Source of the DNA: Sinorhizobium fredii | GTDB taxonomy: Bacteria > Pseudomonadota > Alphaproteobacteria > Rhizobiales > Rhizobiaceae | Length of the DNA: 64,000 bases | Reading direction: 5' to 3' | NCBI RefSeq assembly: GCF_002944405.1 | Contig: NZ_CP024307.1 | Location: 1,136,501 to 1,200,500, forward strand | In this document: in pieces, positions 54,835 to 63,362 of the stretch | Layout: each line of letters opens with the position of its first letter | Position numbering within the stretch: the first letter of the stretch is position 1 | The notes under the pieces: model-generated | Told to the model about the DNA's origin: nothing | Database searches by the model: none | The model's input: only the letters and a program-made list of their open reading frames with translations | Position numbers and translations under genes: made by a program

Positions 54835-54995
54835 CCCTGCGTGGAACGGCGCGGCATCAAGGATCGTTACGTGCTCATCGGCGGTGACGCGATGTTCTTC
54901 GTGGCTGATGCCGACCATAGGAATGCCGGACTTCGGCGGAACAGGTCAGCGGAAAAACCCTCTTCCGCCGGGAATTCCGGCGAAGGAGGTGCATC

Positions 54996-55310
54996 GTGGC
55001 ATGCAATGCAATCCGCGTCTTTCCGCAAGCCGTCCTCTTGGCGGCGGCGTTAACCGTATATCCCCAGACAGCAGGCGCGCAGGGCGTCGTGAATTGCGCC
55101 GAACGCGCGCAGGTGATTGAGTTCCTCGCCAAGCAATATTCCGAGAAGCAGGCCGCATTCGGAATGGTCAATCAGCAGGCAGTAATGGAACTCTACGCCG
55201 CCGACAACGGCACGTGGACCCTGGTCATAACCGACGTGTCAGGCCGAAGCTGCGTGATCTTGGCCGGCAAGAGCTGGGAGACGATTATTCCCGTTGGCCC
55301 GAAGGCCTAG
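54996..55310 (+). CDS. Small exported protein of unknown function
   Basis: A 104-residue protein with an N-terminal signal peptide (VFPQAVLLAAALTVYPQTAGA, cleavage after AQG or GAQ) and a mature part of about 75 residues containing two Cys (VNCAERAQV and GRSCVILAG), probably a disulphide in the periplasm. The GTG at 54996 follows AAGGAGGT at perfect spacing, which makes the start convincing. Homologues are typical small periplasmic hypothetical proteins of rhizobia. No operon partner; 145 bp after tex and convergent with rkpK. Confidence 0.75.
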   Translation: MACNAIRVFPQAVLLAAALTVYPQTAGAQGVVNCAERAQVIEFLAKQYSEKQAAFGMVNQQAVMELYAADNGTWTLVITDVSGRSCVILAGKSWETIIPVGPKA

Positions 55311-55475
55311 GAGCCAGATAACTTTCAGCGGCCGACCTTGTTTCCGCCATCCGTGATGGCGCGCGCGCCAACGCGCGAAATCCCAATCCCGAACCACCTT
55401 TCCAGACCCGGACCGCAAGAGCGGGAGCAGGAGATGCATATCTTTCTCCCGCCCCCGTTTCAGTCTCTTCGCCGA

Positions 55476-56789
55476 TCAGTCCGGCCGGCCGACGCTGGCA
55501 TAGGTGAAGCCGTGCCGGGCGATCTCGTCCTTGCGGTAGATGTTGCGCAGATCGACGAGCAGCGGCGTGCTCATCGTCCGTTTCAGCCGCTTGAAGTCAA
55601 GCGCCCGGAACTCGTTCCACTCGGTGACGATCACTAGGGCATCCGCTTCCGCCGCCGCATCATAGGGGTCGCTCGCATAGTCCAGACCCTCGATGACCTT
55701 GCGCGCGTTGTCCATACCCTCCGGATCGTAGCCCGTGACCTGGGCGCCCGCATCCTGCAGCGTCTGGACGATGGCGATCGCCGGGCTGTCGCGCATGTCG
55801 TCGGTGTTCGGCTTGAAGGTGAGGCCGAGCACGGCGATCTTGCGGCCGCGCACGTCGCCGCCGACCGCAGTGATCACCTTGCGTCCCATGGCCCGCTTGC
55901 GGTTATCGTTGATCGCGACGGTGGTTTCGACCAGCCGTACCGGACTGTCGTGGTCCTGTGCGGTCTTGACGAGCGCCAGGGTGTCCTTGGGGAAGCACGA
56001 GCCGCCGTAGCCGGGGCCGGCGTGCAGGAACTTGGCGCCGATCCGTCCGTCGAGCCCGATGCCGCGGGCGACGTCCTGGACATTGGCGCCCACCTTTTCG
56101 CAAAGGTCGGCCATCTCGTTGATGAAGGTGATCTTCATCGCCAGGAAGGCGTTGCCGGCATATTTGATCAGTTCCGAGGTGCGGCGCGAGGTGAAGACCA
56201 GCGGTGCCTGGTTCAGATACAGCGGGCGATAGACTTCGGTCATCACGTCGCGGGCGCGCTGGTCGTCATCCGCAAGGCCGATGACGATTCGGTCAGGCCG
56301 CTTGAAATCATCGATCGCCGCGCCCTCACGCAGGAACTCCGGATTGGACACGACGGCAAAGTCCGCCTCCGGATTGGTTTCGCGGATAATGCGTTCGACT
56401 TCGTCGCCGGTGCCGACCGGGACGGTCGACTTGGTGACGACGACGGTAAAGCCATTGAGATTGGCAGCGATCTCGCGTGCGGCGGCATGGACATAGGAGA
56501 GGTCCGCGTGGCCGTCGCCGCGGCGCGACGGCGTGCCGACGGCGATGAAGATGACGTCGCTGCCGGAAACGGCGGGCGCGAGGTCGGTGGTGAAGTGCAG
56601 GCGCCCTGCAGCGACGTTGCTGGCGACCAGATGGTCGAGCCCCGGCTCGAAGATCGGGATCTCGCCCTTCTTAAGCGCCGCGATCTTGCTCTCGTCCTTG
56701 TCGAGGCAGACGACGTCGTGGCCGAAATCCGCGAAACAAACGCCGGAAACGAGGCCGACATAGCCGGCGCCAATCATCGTAATCTTCAT
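55476..56789 (-). CDS. rkpK: UDP-glucose 6-dehydrogenase
   Basis: A 437-residue NAD-dependent enzyme that oxidises UDP-glucose to UDP-glucuronate. NAD motif GAGYVGLVSG at residues 7-16, catalytic Cys265 in GGSCFPKDT, and Lys209 in ELIKYAGN. The central EFLREGAAIDDF and C-terminal GLTFKPNTDDMRDSP complete the family signature. It follows the UDP-glucuronate 4-epimerase gene by 131 bp in the same direction; in Sinorhizobium meliloti the pair lpsL-rkpK makes UDP-glucuronate and UDP-galacturonate for K antigen and LPS. Gene name given by this context. Confidence 0.93.
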   Translation of the reverse strand: MKITMIGAGYVGLVSGVCFADFGHDVVCLDKDESKIAALKKGEIPIFEPGLDHLVASNVAAGRLHFTTDLAPAVSGSDVIFIAVGTPSRRGDGHADLSYVHAAAREIAANLNGFTVVVTKSTVPVGTGDEVERIIRETNPEADFAVVSNPEFLREGAAIDDFKRPDRIVIGLADDDQRARDVMTEVYRPLYLNQAPLVFTSRRTSELIKYAGNAFLAMKITFINEMADLCEKVGANVQDVARGIGLDGRIGAKFLHAGPGYGGSCFPKDTLALVKTAQDHDSPVRLVETTVAINDNRKRAMGRKVITAVGGDVRGRKIAVLGLTFKPNTDDMRDSPAIAIVQTLQDAGAQVTGYDPEGMDNARKVIEGLDYASDPYDAAAEADALVIVTEWNEFRALDFKRLKRTMSTPLLVDLRNIYRKDEIARHGFTYASVGRPD

Positions 56790-56920
56790 CCGCTCTTCCT
56801 TTGTTGTTGAGTCCTTATCGAGCCTTGGGAGCTACGCATCCATTGATAGGCAAATAGGACCGTTTTTCGACCTGCAAATGACAGGGGCGTTTTCCAAGGC
56901 GACGAATCGCTCGGTTGTCC

Positions 56921-57946
56921 TCAGGCGTGGGCCGCTGCAGGGCGATAATATTGCTCATACCACTCGACGAAACGAGCGACGCCTTCCTCGACGTCGATGG
57001 TCGGCTTGAAGCCGGTCAGCGCCTCGAGCAGATCCGGTGAGGCGTAGGTCCGCGGCACGTCGCCCATCTGCATCGGCAGCATGTTGCGCATAGCCGGCCT
57101 GCCGACGGCCTTCTCGACAGTCTCGACGAAGGTCATCAGCTCCACCGGCTGGCCGCCGCCGACATTGACGACGCGAAACGGCGCCTGTCGGGAAAGCGTG
57201 TCCTGCGCCAGTTCCGGGCCGACGCGATTGGCTTCGCAGGGCGCCACGTGGGAAAGCCGCAGGATGCCTTCGACCAGGTCGTCGATATAGGTGAAGTCAC
57301 GGCTCATCCGGCCCTCTCCATAGATATCGATCGGCCGGCCGTTAAGGATGGCATCGACGAATTTGAAGAGCGCCATATCGGGCCTGCCCCAGGGACCATA
57401 GACGGTGAAGAACCGGAAGGCGGTGGTCGGCACCTTATAGAGATGGGCGTAGCTGTGAGCCATCACCTCCATCGATTTCTTCGTCGCCGCATAGAGCGTC
57501 ATCGGCTCGTCGGTCCGATCGGCCTCGGCAAAGGGTATCTTCTCATTGGCGCCGTAGATCGACGAGGTCGATGCCAGCATCAAATGCTTCGGGCCGATCG
57601 CCCTGGCAAGCTCGAGCACGTTCCAGGACCCGAGAAGGTTGGCGTCCACATAGGCCTTCGGATTTTCAAGGCTGTAGCGAACGCCCGCCTGCGCGGCCAA
57701 ATGGATAATGACCTCCGGTTCCGCAAGCTCTGCGGCGCGGTCGAGCGCGGAGCGGTCCTCGAGCATCGCGGTCACGGCCTTGAAGCCGTTGGAGCGCTCC
57801 AGGATGGCGTGACGGCGCTCCTTGAGCGTCACGTCGTAATAGGGCGTCATGCCGTCGAAGCCGACAACGAAATGCCCATCGTCGATCAGCCGCTTGGCGA
57901 CATGAAAGCCGATGAAGCCCGCGGTGCCGGTAATGAGGTAACGCAC
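56921..57946 (-). CDS. lpsL: UDP-glucuronate 4-epimerase
   Basis: A 341-residue extended SDR. The cofactor motif is [15 protein letters not shown], the substrate region [13 protein letters not shown], the catalytic segment STSSIYG with YAATKKSME, and the [16 protein letters not shown] motif matches UDP-glucuronate epimerases. It converts UDP-glucuronate to UDP-galacturonate for surface polysaccharides. It is upstream of rkpK in the same direction, so product and substrate enzyme are made together. Confidence 0.92.
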   Translation of the reverse strand: MRYLITGTAGFIGFHVAKRLIDDGHFVVGFDGMTPYYDVTLKERRHAILERSNGFKAVTAMLEDRSALDRAAELAEPEVIIHLAAQAGVRYSLENPKAYVDANLLGSWNVLELARAIGPKHLMLASTSSIYGANEKIPFAEADRTDEPMTLYAATKKSMEVMAHSYAHLYKVPTTAFRFFTVYGPWGRPDMALFKFVDAILNGRPIDIYGEGRMSRDFTYIDDLVEGILRLSHVAPCEANRVGPELAQDTLSRQAPFRVVNVGGGQPVELMTFVETVEKAVGRPAMRNMLPMQMGDVPRTYASPDLLEALTGFKPTIDVEEGVARFVEWYEQYYRPAAAHA

Positions 57947-58017
57947 GGAAATGCCCCCGGTCTTCTTGAACTCGATCGTTCATACGAAGAAAGCCGGGCA
58001 ATGGAAAGACGAAACCG

Positions 58018-58350
58018 TCACTCCGGCTCACCGTCGAGTTGCTGCTGCAGGGCCGTGAGCACGGACATCGCATGGCCGGAATACTGGCTGATCCAGCGGT
58101 CGTGAATGGCTCGGATTGGCAGGGCATTCAAATGGTTCCATCGTTCCCGCCCTTCGCGCCTGGTCAGAACGAGATTTGCCTCCTCCAGCACTTTCAGGTG
58201 CTGCATCACGGTGCAGCGGTCGAGATCGGAAAATCGCTCGCACAGCATGCCTGTCGTGCGGGGCGCCTCCTTCAGCGCATCGAGAATCTGACGGCGCCGG
58301 CCATTGGCCAGGGCCTTGAAAACCGCGTCGTCCTTCGAATCAATTGACAT
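58018..58350 (-). CDS. ArsR family winged-helix regulator
   Basis: A 110-residue ArsR-type regulator. The DNA-binding part reads FKALANGRRRQILDALKE, then RTTGMLCERFSDLDRCTVMQH, LKVLEEANLVLTRREGRERWN. No metal-binding Cys cluster of the ArsR/SmtB type (CVCD) is present, so it belongs to the SdpR/YczG-like group that sits next to AHSA1 genes. The start codon lies inside the ATGTTATA / TATAACAT operator, and no ribosome site precedes it, so a leaderless mRNA is likely. Divergent from the AHSA1 gene. Confidence 0.9.
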   Translation of the reverse strand: MSIDSKDDAVFKALANGRRRQILDALKEAPRTTGMLCERFSDLDRCTVMQHLKVLEEANLVLTRREGRERWNHLNALPIRAIHDRWISQYSGHAMSVLTALQQQLDGEPE

Positions 58351-58373
58351 GTTATATTTTTATAACATATTAT
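58344..58373 (+). promoter_or_regulatory. ArsR-type operator inside the AHSA1 promoter
   Basis: TTGACA (58344-58349), 18-bp spacer and TATTAT (58368-58373) are a near-consensus promoter toward the AHSA1 gene. The spacer holds the perfect palindrome ATGTTATA (58349-58356), TTTT, TATAACAT (58361-58368), so a bound repressor would block RNA polymerase. Confidence 0.8.
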
Positions 58374-58401
58374 GCCCGAAGACAATCGAGAGGAGGTCGT
58401 C

Positions 58402-58884
58402 ATGGCTTTCGAATTTCGTGTGAACGGGCGCATTGCCCGTCCCGTCGAGGAGGTCTTCGACGCGGTCGTCAATCCCGACAAGCTCAGCCGCTATTTCGTG
58501 ACGCTCGGCGGCGTCAGCGGTCCGCTGGTCGCCGGCGCCACGGTGACCTGGTGGGGCGAAGTCCCGGTCGAGGTGGAGGTGGTCGAGCCCCATGAACGGA
58601 TCGTCTTCCGCTGGGGCGCAATGGTTGCGAAGGAAGAGTCCCCATACCAGACGCGAGTCGAAATGCGATTCCAGCCGCTCGAGGACGGAGCCACCATGGT
58701 GACCATTGCCGAAAGCGGCTGGCGCGAAAACCAGCAGGGGCAGAAGAGCTCGTATCTTAACTGCGAGGGATGGTCGCAGATGCTCGCCTGCATGAAGGCC
58801 TGGGTCGAGTACGGCATCAACCTCCGAGAGGGCTATTATGTCAGCGAGCTCTCCGGCAAGCCGGCGCTCGAGCCGCAGGTGTAG
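58402..58884 (+). CDS. SRPBCC/AHSA1 family protein
   Basis: A 160-residue START/Bet v 1-like protein of the AHSA1 (Hsp90 activator-like) family. Typical N-terminus FEFRVNGRIARPVEEVFDAV, the middle FRWGAMVAKEESPYQTRVEM, and the end GWSQMLACMKAWVEYGINLR. The fold binds a hydrophobic ligand; ligand unknown. ATG 58402 follows GAGAGGAGGTCGTC, a strong ribosome site. It is divergent from an ArsR gene, the classic ArsR-AHSA1 module, and the VOC gene starts 11 bp after its stop, so both are under the same promoter. Confidence 0.92.
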   Translation: MAFEFRVNGRIARPVEEVFDAVVNPDKLSRYFVTLGGVSGPLVAGATVTWWGEVPVEVEVVEPHERIVFRWGAMVAKEESPYQTRVEMRFQPLEDGATMVTIAESGWRENQQGQKSSYLNCEGWSQMLACMKAWVEYGINLREGYYVSELSGKPALEPQV

Positions 58885-58895
58885 GGGATCGCGTG

Positions 58896-59258
58896 ATGTC
58901 AGTGGAGATGAAGGGCGGCATCAACATCGCTATGAAGGTGCCGAGCCATGAATACGAGGCCGTGCTGGCCTTCTACCGGGACGTCGTCGGTCTGCCGCCA
59001 TTCGACGAGAAACTGCCGGCCAAGGGCTTCATACTCGGGCCGAATCGGCTTTGGATCGACGAGATGCCGCATTTGAGCCAGGCTGAAGTCTGGCTGGAAC
59101 TGTTCACCGACGATCACGTAGCGGCCTTGAGCCATCTCGTCGCGAACGGCGCGGTGCGCTGCGATGCGGTCGAGGATCTGGGCGAGGCCTTTCGCGGCGG
59201 CTGGGTGATGAATTCGGCCAATATCGTCCATCTCGTGCGCGAGCCGGACGCCTGGTAG
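58896..59258 (+). CDS. VOC (glyoxalase/bleomycin-resistance-like) family protein
   Basis: A 120-residue single-domain VOC protein with the pattern [20 protein letters not shown] near the N-terminus and a beta-rich second half ([36 protein letters not shown]). The usual metal triad cannot be placed with certainty. It lies 11 bp after the AHSA1 gene, is likely translated from the same mRNA, and ends 4 bp before the convergent L,D-transpeptidase gene. Function unknown; the pair AHSA1-VOC recurs in ArsR modules. Confidence 0.82.
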   Translation: MSVEMKGGINIAMKVPSHEYEAVLAFYRDVVGLPPFDEKLPAKGFILGPNRLWIDEMPHLSQAEVWLELFTDDHVAALSHLVANGAVRCDAVEDLGEAFRGGWVMNSANIVHLVREPDAW

Positions 59259-59262
59259 CGTC

Positions 59263-60000
59263 TCAGAATGCCAGCGGTGCCTCTTCGGCGGGCGTCTGCA
59301 TGGGAGGAGCATCGACCGGCGGCATGGCCGGTTCCATCGGCGACTGCGCCTGGATCACCACCACTCGGGTGCCTTCCTGCACGCGGTTATAGAGATCGAT
59401 GATGTCCGGGTTGAACATCCGGATACAGCCGCTCGAAACGGCGTTGCCGATCGACCAGGCCTCGGTCGTGCCGTGAATCCGGAACAGCGTGTCCTTGCCA
59501 TCCTGATAGAGATAGAGCGCTCGTGGCCCAAGCGGATTGGTCGGGCCCGGATCCATGCCGTCGGCAAGCGGGCCATAGCGTTCCGGCTCGCGGGCGACCA
59601 TGTCCGAGGTCGGTATCCAGCGGGGCCATTGGGCCTTGCGGCCGATGCGCGCCTCGCCGGCAAATTCCAGCCCCGCCTTGCCGACGCCGATCCCGTAGCG
59701 CAGCGCCATGCCGCCGCCCTGCACGAGATAGAGGTATCGGTCCGGCGTGTCGATGACGATCGTGCCCGGCGGCTCGTGGGTGACGTAGGGCACCTGCTGC
59801 CGCAGGAAGCGCGGATCGACCTTGCTTATGTCGGTGGCAGGCAAGGGGAACGCCTCGTCCGGCTGCGGTCCGTACATCGCCGTGAAATAGGGATCCGGTC
59901 CCCGCGGCCGGGGCGGCTGCGCGGTACTCGTCGCACAGCCCGCCAGCGCGGCCAGAACAAGGAGGAGCGTGAGAGGCTGGACGAGGTGGGAAACACACAT
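59263..60000 (-). CDS. L,D-transpeptidase (YkuD) lipoprotein
   Basis: A 245-residue exported lipoprotein (signal ending with LAALAGC lipobox, Cys near 21). The YkuD catalytic motif is [11 protein letters not shown] then [11 protein letters not shown], giving His and Cys of the L,D-transpeptidase active site. It cross-links peptidoglycan by 3-3 bonds or attaches proteins. The C-terminal tail is Pro/Met-rich ([12 protein letters not shown]). ATG 60000 follows AGGAGTGTTTGGAGT. Divergent from recO. Confidence 0.9.
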   Translation of the reverse strand: MCVSHLVQPLTLLLVLAALAGCATSTAQPPRPRGPDPYFTAMYGPQPDEAFPLPATDISKVDPRFLRQQVPYVTHEPPGTIVIDTPDRYLYLVQGGGMALRYGIGVGKAGLEFAGEARIGRKAQWPRWIPTSDMVAREPERYGPLADGMDPGPTNPLGPRALYLYQDGKDTLFRIHGTTEAWSIGNAVSSGCIRMFNPDIIDLYNRVQEGTRVVVIQAQSPMEPAMPPVDAPPMQTPAEEAPLAF

Positions 60001-60213
60001 ACTCCAAACACTCCTGGTGGTTGTCCGTGGGGACGGCAGCCGCTTCGTACAGGAAGGCTGGCCGCGATTCGGCTGGACAATGATAGAATTGTAGTGCGGC
60101 GAACAGGTCCCGGAAAGGGCGACGGTCGCTGGTCTGGGTGGCCCAGAGGCGCGGCCCGATTTACGCGCCATCTTCGCTTGATCCGCTTTCCGCAGCGGGT
60201 GTATGCCTTTTCC

Positions 60214-60960
60214 ATGCAATGGAGCGATCAGGCCATCATTCTCGGCATCCGGCGGCACGGCGAAAGCTCTGTTATCGCCGAGGTCATGACGTCCGCGCAT
60301 GGGCGGCATCTTGGGCTCGTGCGCTCCGGCCGCTCGCGAACGATGCAGCCGGTGCTGCAGCCGGGCAATTCGGTGGAAGTCACCTGGCGAGCCAGGCTCG
60401 ACGAACATCTCGGCGAGTTCCGCATCGAGCCGCTCGAACTGCGCGCCGCCAGACTGATGGAGGCGGCGACCTCGGTCTACGGCATCCAGGCGCTTGGCGC
60501 CCTGCTGCGGCTGCTGCCGGAGCGCGATCCGCATCCCCATCTTTACGAGGCGCTCGCCGTGATCGTTGACCACCTCGAGGACCCGGCCGACGCCGGCGAA
60601 TTGTTCGTGCGCTTTGAACTGGCGGTCCTGAACGATCTCGGCTTCGGCCTCGATCTTTCCGAATGTGCTGCGACCGGCGGCCGGGCCGAACTTGTCTACG
60701 TGTCGCCGAAAACGGGTCGCGCCGTCAGCCGTGCGGCCGGCGCACCCTATGCGGAGCGCATGCTTGCGCTTCCGGATTTCCTCTCGGGAGGGGACAGCGC
60801 GGCCGATTACGACAGCCTCGCCGCGGCCTTTCGCCTGACGGCCTATTTCCTCAATCGCCACGTCTATGAACCGCGCGGCGTCGACGTTTCCTCGGCGCGA
60901 GACGGTTTCGTCCATGCGACACTGAAGGCGCTGAAGCCGGTCCCGCCCCCGGCAGCATGA
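60214..60960 (+). CDS. recO: DNA repair protein RecO
   Basis: A 248-residue recombination mediator that loads RecA with RecR and RecF. N-terminal OB-fold part [37 protein letters not shown]; then helical domain with [12 protein letters not shown] and [27 protein letters not shown] 60214 begins the family similarity; the frame is open far upstream across the L,D-transpeptidase region. In many rhizobia recO follows era; here the GDPD, GST, cfa, tex and surface polysaccharide genes lie between them. Confidence 0.93.
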   Translation: MQWSDQAIILGIRRHGESSVIAEVMTSAHGRHLGLVRSGRSRTMQPVLQPGNSVEVTWRARLDEHLGEFRIEPLELRAARLMEAATSVYGIQALGALLRLLPERDPHPHLYEALAVIVDHLEDPADAGELFVRFELAVLNDLGFGLDLSECAATGGRAELVYVSPKTGRAVSRAAGAPYAERMLALPDFLSGGDSAADYDSLAAAFRLTAYFLNRHVYEPRGVDVSSARDGFVHATLKALKPVPPPAA

Positions 60961-60971
60961 GATGCGAAACA

Positions 60972-60996
60972 GGTGCCGCACGTTCAATGCGGCACC
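60972..60996. terminator. Hairpin after recO
   Basis: GGTGCCGCA (60972-60980) pairs perfectly with TGCGGCACC (60988-60996). No T run; it lies between convergent recO and phoX and may act on both. Confidence 0.5.
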
Positions 60997-61015
60997 CGAA
61001 CCGGCAATTCGGCCT

Positions 61016-61116
61016 TAGAGCGCGTCGCTTTGGACGGAGCCGTGCAACGCGCTTCAGGTCTTTGCTCTATGCATGTCGTTGTCCCGAAACCGCTGAGCAC
61101 TTTCGGGCGGCATGCA
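61016..61116. repeat. Rhizobial interspersed palindromic element
   Basis: TAGAGCGCGTCGC at the left, GCATGTCGTTGTCCCGAAACC in the middle and GCACTTTCGGGCGGCATGCA at the right. This motif set is abundant in intergenic regions of Rhizobium, Agrobacterium and Sinorhizobium. The outer TGCATG / CATGCA and inner segments can fold into a stem. It directly abuts the phoX stop codon. Confidence 0.85.
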
Positions 61117-63117
61117 TCAGGCGATCTTGCCGCCGCCCTGCTTGGTCACGGCGACCACTGCCGGGCGCACCGGCATGTCGTCGCGGAAGTCGGGCCAGCG
61201 CGTTGCCGGCTTCTCGTAAGTGGCAAGGCCGGCATCGCCCGGGTGCTGAACGGCGAGGAAGAAGGTGTCGCTCGTCGGGTTGAAGCTTGGGCCGCACATT
61301 TCCGCGCCGACCGGAACCCGGAAGAACAGCTTCGATGTGCCGCGTCCTTCGCCTTCGGTTTCGATCGCCCAGACGCCATCGGTGCGGCCCGTCTCTTTCT
61401 CGTTATTGCCGTCGGTCGATACCCACAGGCGGCCGTCCGAGTCGATCGCGCAATTGTCCGGCATGCCGAACCAGCCGTTCTTCGTCGTCGCCGTCGAGAA
61501 GGAAGCACCGACTTCCGCAACGCTCGGGTCGCCGCATTTCAGCAGGATGTCCCATTTGGATTTCGTCGAAGCGAAATCGCCATCCGTTTCGGAGATCTCG
61601 ACAATGTGGCCGAAGGCGTTCTTGGCGCGCGGATTGGCAGCGTCCGCCTCTTCCTCCTTTCGCTTGGTGTTGTTAGTCAGCATGGCATAGACCTTGCCGG
61701 TCTTCGCGTTGGGCTGGATGTCTTCCGGCCGGTCCATCTTGGTGGCGCCGAGCGCATCGGCGGCAAGCCGGGTGTTGATCAGGACGTCGGCCTGCGAGGC
61801 AAAGCCGTTCTCGGTCGTCAGCGGGCCCTCGCCATGGATGATCGGCATCCAGGTGACCGTGCCGTCCTCGTCGAATTTCGCTACGTAGAGCGTGCCTTCG
61901 TCGAAGAGGTCCATGTTGGCGGCGCGGTCGTTCGGATTGTAGGTGCCCTTCGTCACGAACTTGTAGACATAGTCGTAACGCTCGTCGTCGCCGCTATAGA
62001 GAACGACGCGGCCATCCTTGTTGACGATCGATTCGCAGCCCTCATGCTTGAAACGGCCGACGGCGGTGCGCTTCTTCGGCACCGAGGTCGGGTCGAGCGG
62101 ATCGACCTCGACGACCCAGCCGAAGCGGTTGGCCTCGTTCGGATCCTTCGATACGTCGAAGCGCTCGTAGAACTTCGACCACTCATATTGGCTGCCGGGC
62201 GCGCCGAGACGCTTCAGCTGCTTGAATTCCGGATGATCCTCGGCGAGCTCGCCGCCGAAATAGCCGTTGAAGTTTTCCTCGGCCATCATGTAGGTGCCCC
62301 AGGCGGTGACGCCGCCGGCGCAATTGTTGATGGTGCCGAAGACTTTCCTGCCGGTCGGGTCGGCTACGGTCTTGACGCGGTCATGGCCGGCCACCGGACC
62401 GGAGAGCTGCATTTCGGTATTTGCCGTGATGCGGCGGTTGTACTTGCCGTCGAGAACCGGCTGCCACTTGCCGTCAACCTTGCGGATCTCGACGACCGTG
62501 CCGCCATGGGCGGCCATTTCGATGTCGACCAGTTCCTTGGTGTATTCGCCGAGAACGACCTTGTCCTCTTCCTTGCCGTCCTCCGTCACCTTTTCGACGC
62601 GGGCGAAGTTCGGGAACATGATCTCGGCGTTGGTGTATTCATGGTTGACGACCAGCAGGCCATGGTCTGGGCTCCCGTCCAGCGGGATGAAGCCGACATA
62701 GTCGTTGTTGTAGCCGAACTGGCGGCCCTGCGCTTCGGCGGTCTGCTTGAGCGGATCGAATTCGGGGCTGTCAGCGAAGATCTTGTCGCCCCAACGCAAC
62801 AGGATGTCGGCGTCGTAGCCTTCAGCGACGTGATGCTTCTCGTCGACGCCGGCCTCGATCTCCTTGAAGTCGAAGCGGGACGCGCTCTCGGCGCGAGCTT
62901 CATCGGCCGAAAGCAGCGCAAGCGGGCTGACCGTCGTCGAAATGGCGGCAACCGCAAGGGATCCGCCAAGGAACGACCGACGCGAGAAGCGACGGTTGAT
63001 GATGTCGCCCATGGTCGGGTTAGTGGAACAGTTCTGGCCGATATCTTCCAGCTCCTCCCTCTGTTCCGTCAGCGTCTTGAATTCGGTTTCTTCCGTCGAG
63101 CCGAGATGCTTGTCCAT
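61117..63117 (-). CDS. phoX: PhoX-type alkaline phosphatase (DUF839), Tat-exported
   Basis: A 666-residue periplasmic phosphatase. The twin-arginine signal is RRFSRRSFLGGSLAVAAIS, after a 40-residue cytosolic leader. PhoX-family segments include LLVVNHEYTNAEIM, INNCAGGVTAWGTYMM, GWVVEVDPLDPTSVPKKRTA, the LGRFKHEG-like VGRFKHEGCE and the C-terminal NGWFGMPDNCAID. PhoX enzymes use Ca and Fe to hydrolyse phosphomonoesters. ATG 63117 is preferred to GTG 63123 because GGGGAG lies 6 bases upstream. A PHO box lies 72 bp upstream, indicating PhoB control under phosphate starvation. Confidence 0.92.
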   Translation of the reverse strand: MDKHLGSTEETEFKTLTEQREELEDIGQNCSTNPTMGDIINRRFSRRSFLGGSLAVAAISTTVSPLALLSADEARAESASRFDFKEIEAGVDEKHHVAEGYDADILLRWGDKIFADSPEFDPLKQTAEAQGRQFGYNNDYVGFIPLDGSPDHGLLVVNHEYTNAEIMFPNFARVEKVTEDGKEEDKVVLGEYTKELVDIEMAAHGGTVVEIRKVDGKWQPVLDGKYNRRITANTEMQLSGPVAGHDRVKTVADPTGRKVFGTINNCAGGVTAWGTYMMAEENFNGYFGGELAEDHPEFKQLKRLGAPGSQYEWSKFYERFDVSKDPNEANRFGWVVEVDPLDPTSVPKKRTAVGRFKHEGCESIVNKDGRVVLYSGDDERYDYVYKFVTKGTYNPNDRAANMDLFDEGTLYVAKFDEDGTVTWMPIIHGEGPLTTENGFASQADVLINTRLAADALGATKMDRPEDIQPNAKTGKVYAMLTNNTKRKEEEADAANPRAKNAFGHIVEISETDGDFASTKSKWDILLKCGDPSVAEVGASFSTATTKNGWFGMPDNCAIDSDGRLWVSTDGNNEKETGRTDGVWAIETEGEGRGTSKLFFRVPVGAEMCGPSFNPTSDTFFLAVQHPGDAGLATYEKPATRWPDFRDDMPVRPAVVAVTKQGGGKIA

Positions 63118-63188
63118 GGTCACTCCCCATTTGAACGATCGAAGCGCCGCCTGTGGTCGGCGTCCATCCTCGCTCTATCAGCTAGCCC

Positions 63189-63206
63189 ATGACAGTTCTG
63201 CGACAG
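63189..63206 (-). promoter_or_regulatory. PHO box (PhoB-binding site) of phoX
   Basis: On the minus strand the sequence reads CTGTCGC, AGAA, CTGTCAT: two 7-bp direct repeats with a 4-bp spacer, the PhoB consensus layout (CTGTCAT, 4 nt, CTGTCAY), one mismatch in the first half. It lies 72 bp upstream of the phoX ATG. Confidence 0.82.
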
Positions 63207-63362
63207 TTCGATGAAGAGCTTGCTGCTCTTCTCCCCCGAAAGACATTTACCGCAAAGAACCTCCGGTTGCGAGGAAGGGGAAGTTCAAGCGGGATGTCTC
63301 CGCTGGCATTCCGCGATAACTTGTGCGAATCGTTCACGAGTCGTCGTGGTGTCGGGGGACCC

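Noticed and set aside
59473..60213. Long N-terminal extension of recO
   Set aside because: RecO similarity begins only at MQWSDQAI (60214); the extension runs through the antisense of the L,D-transpeptidase gene.
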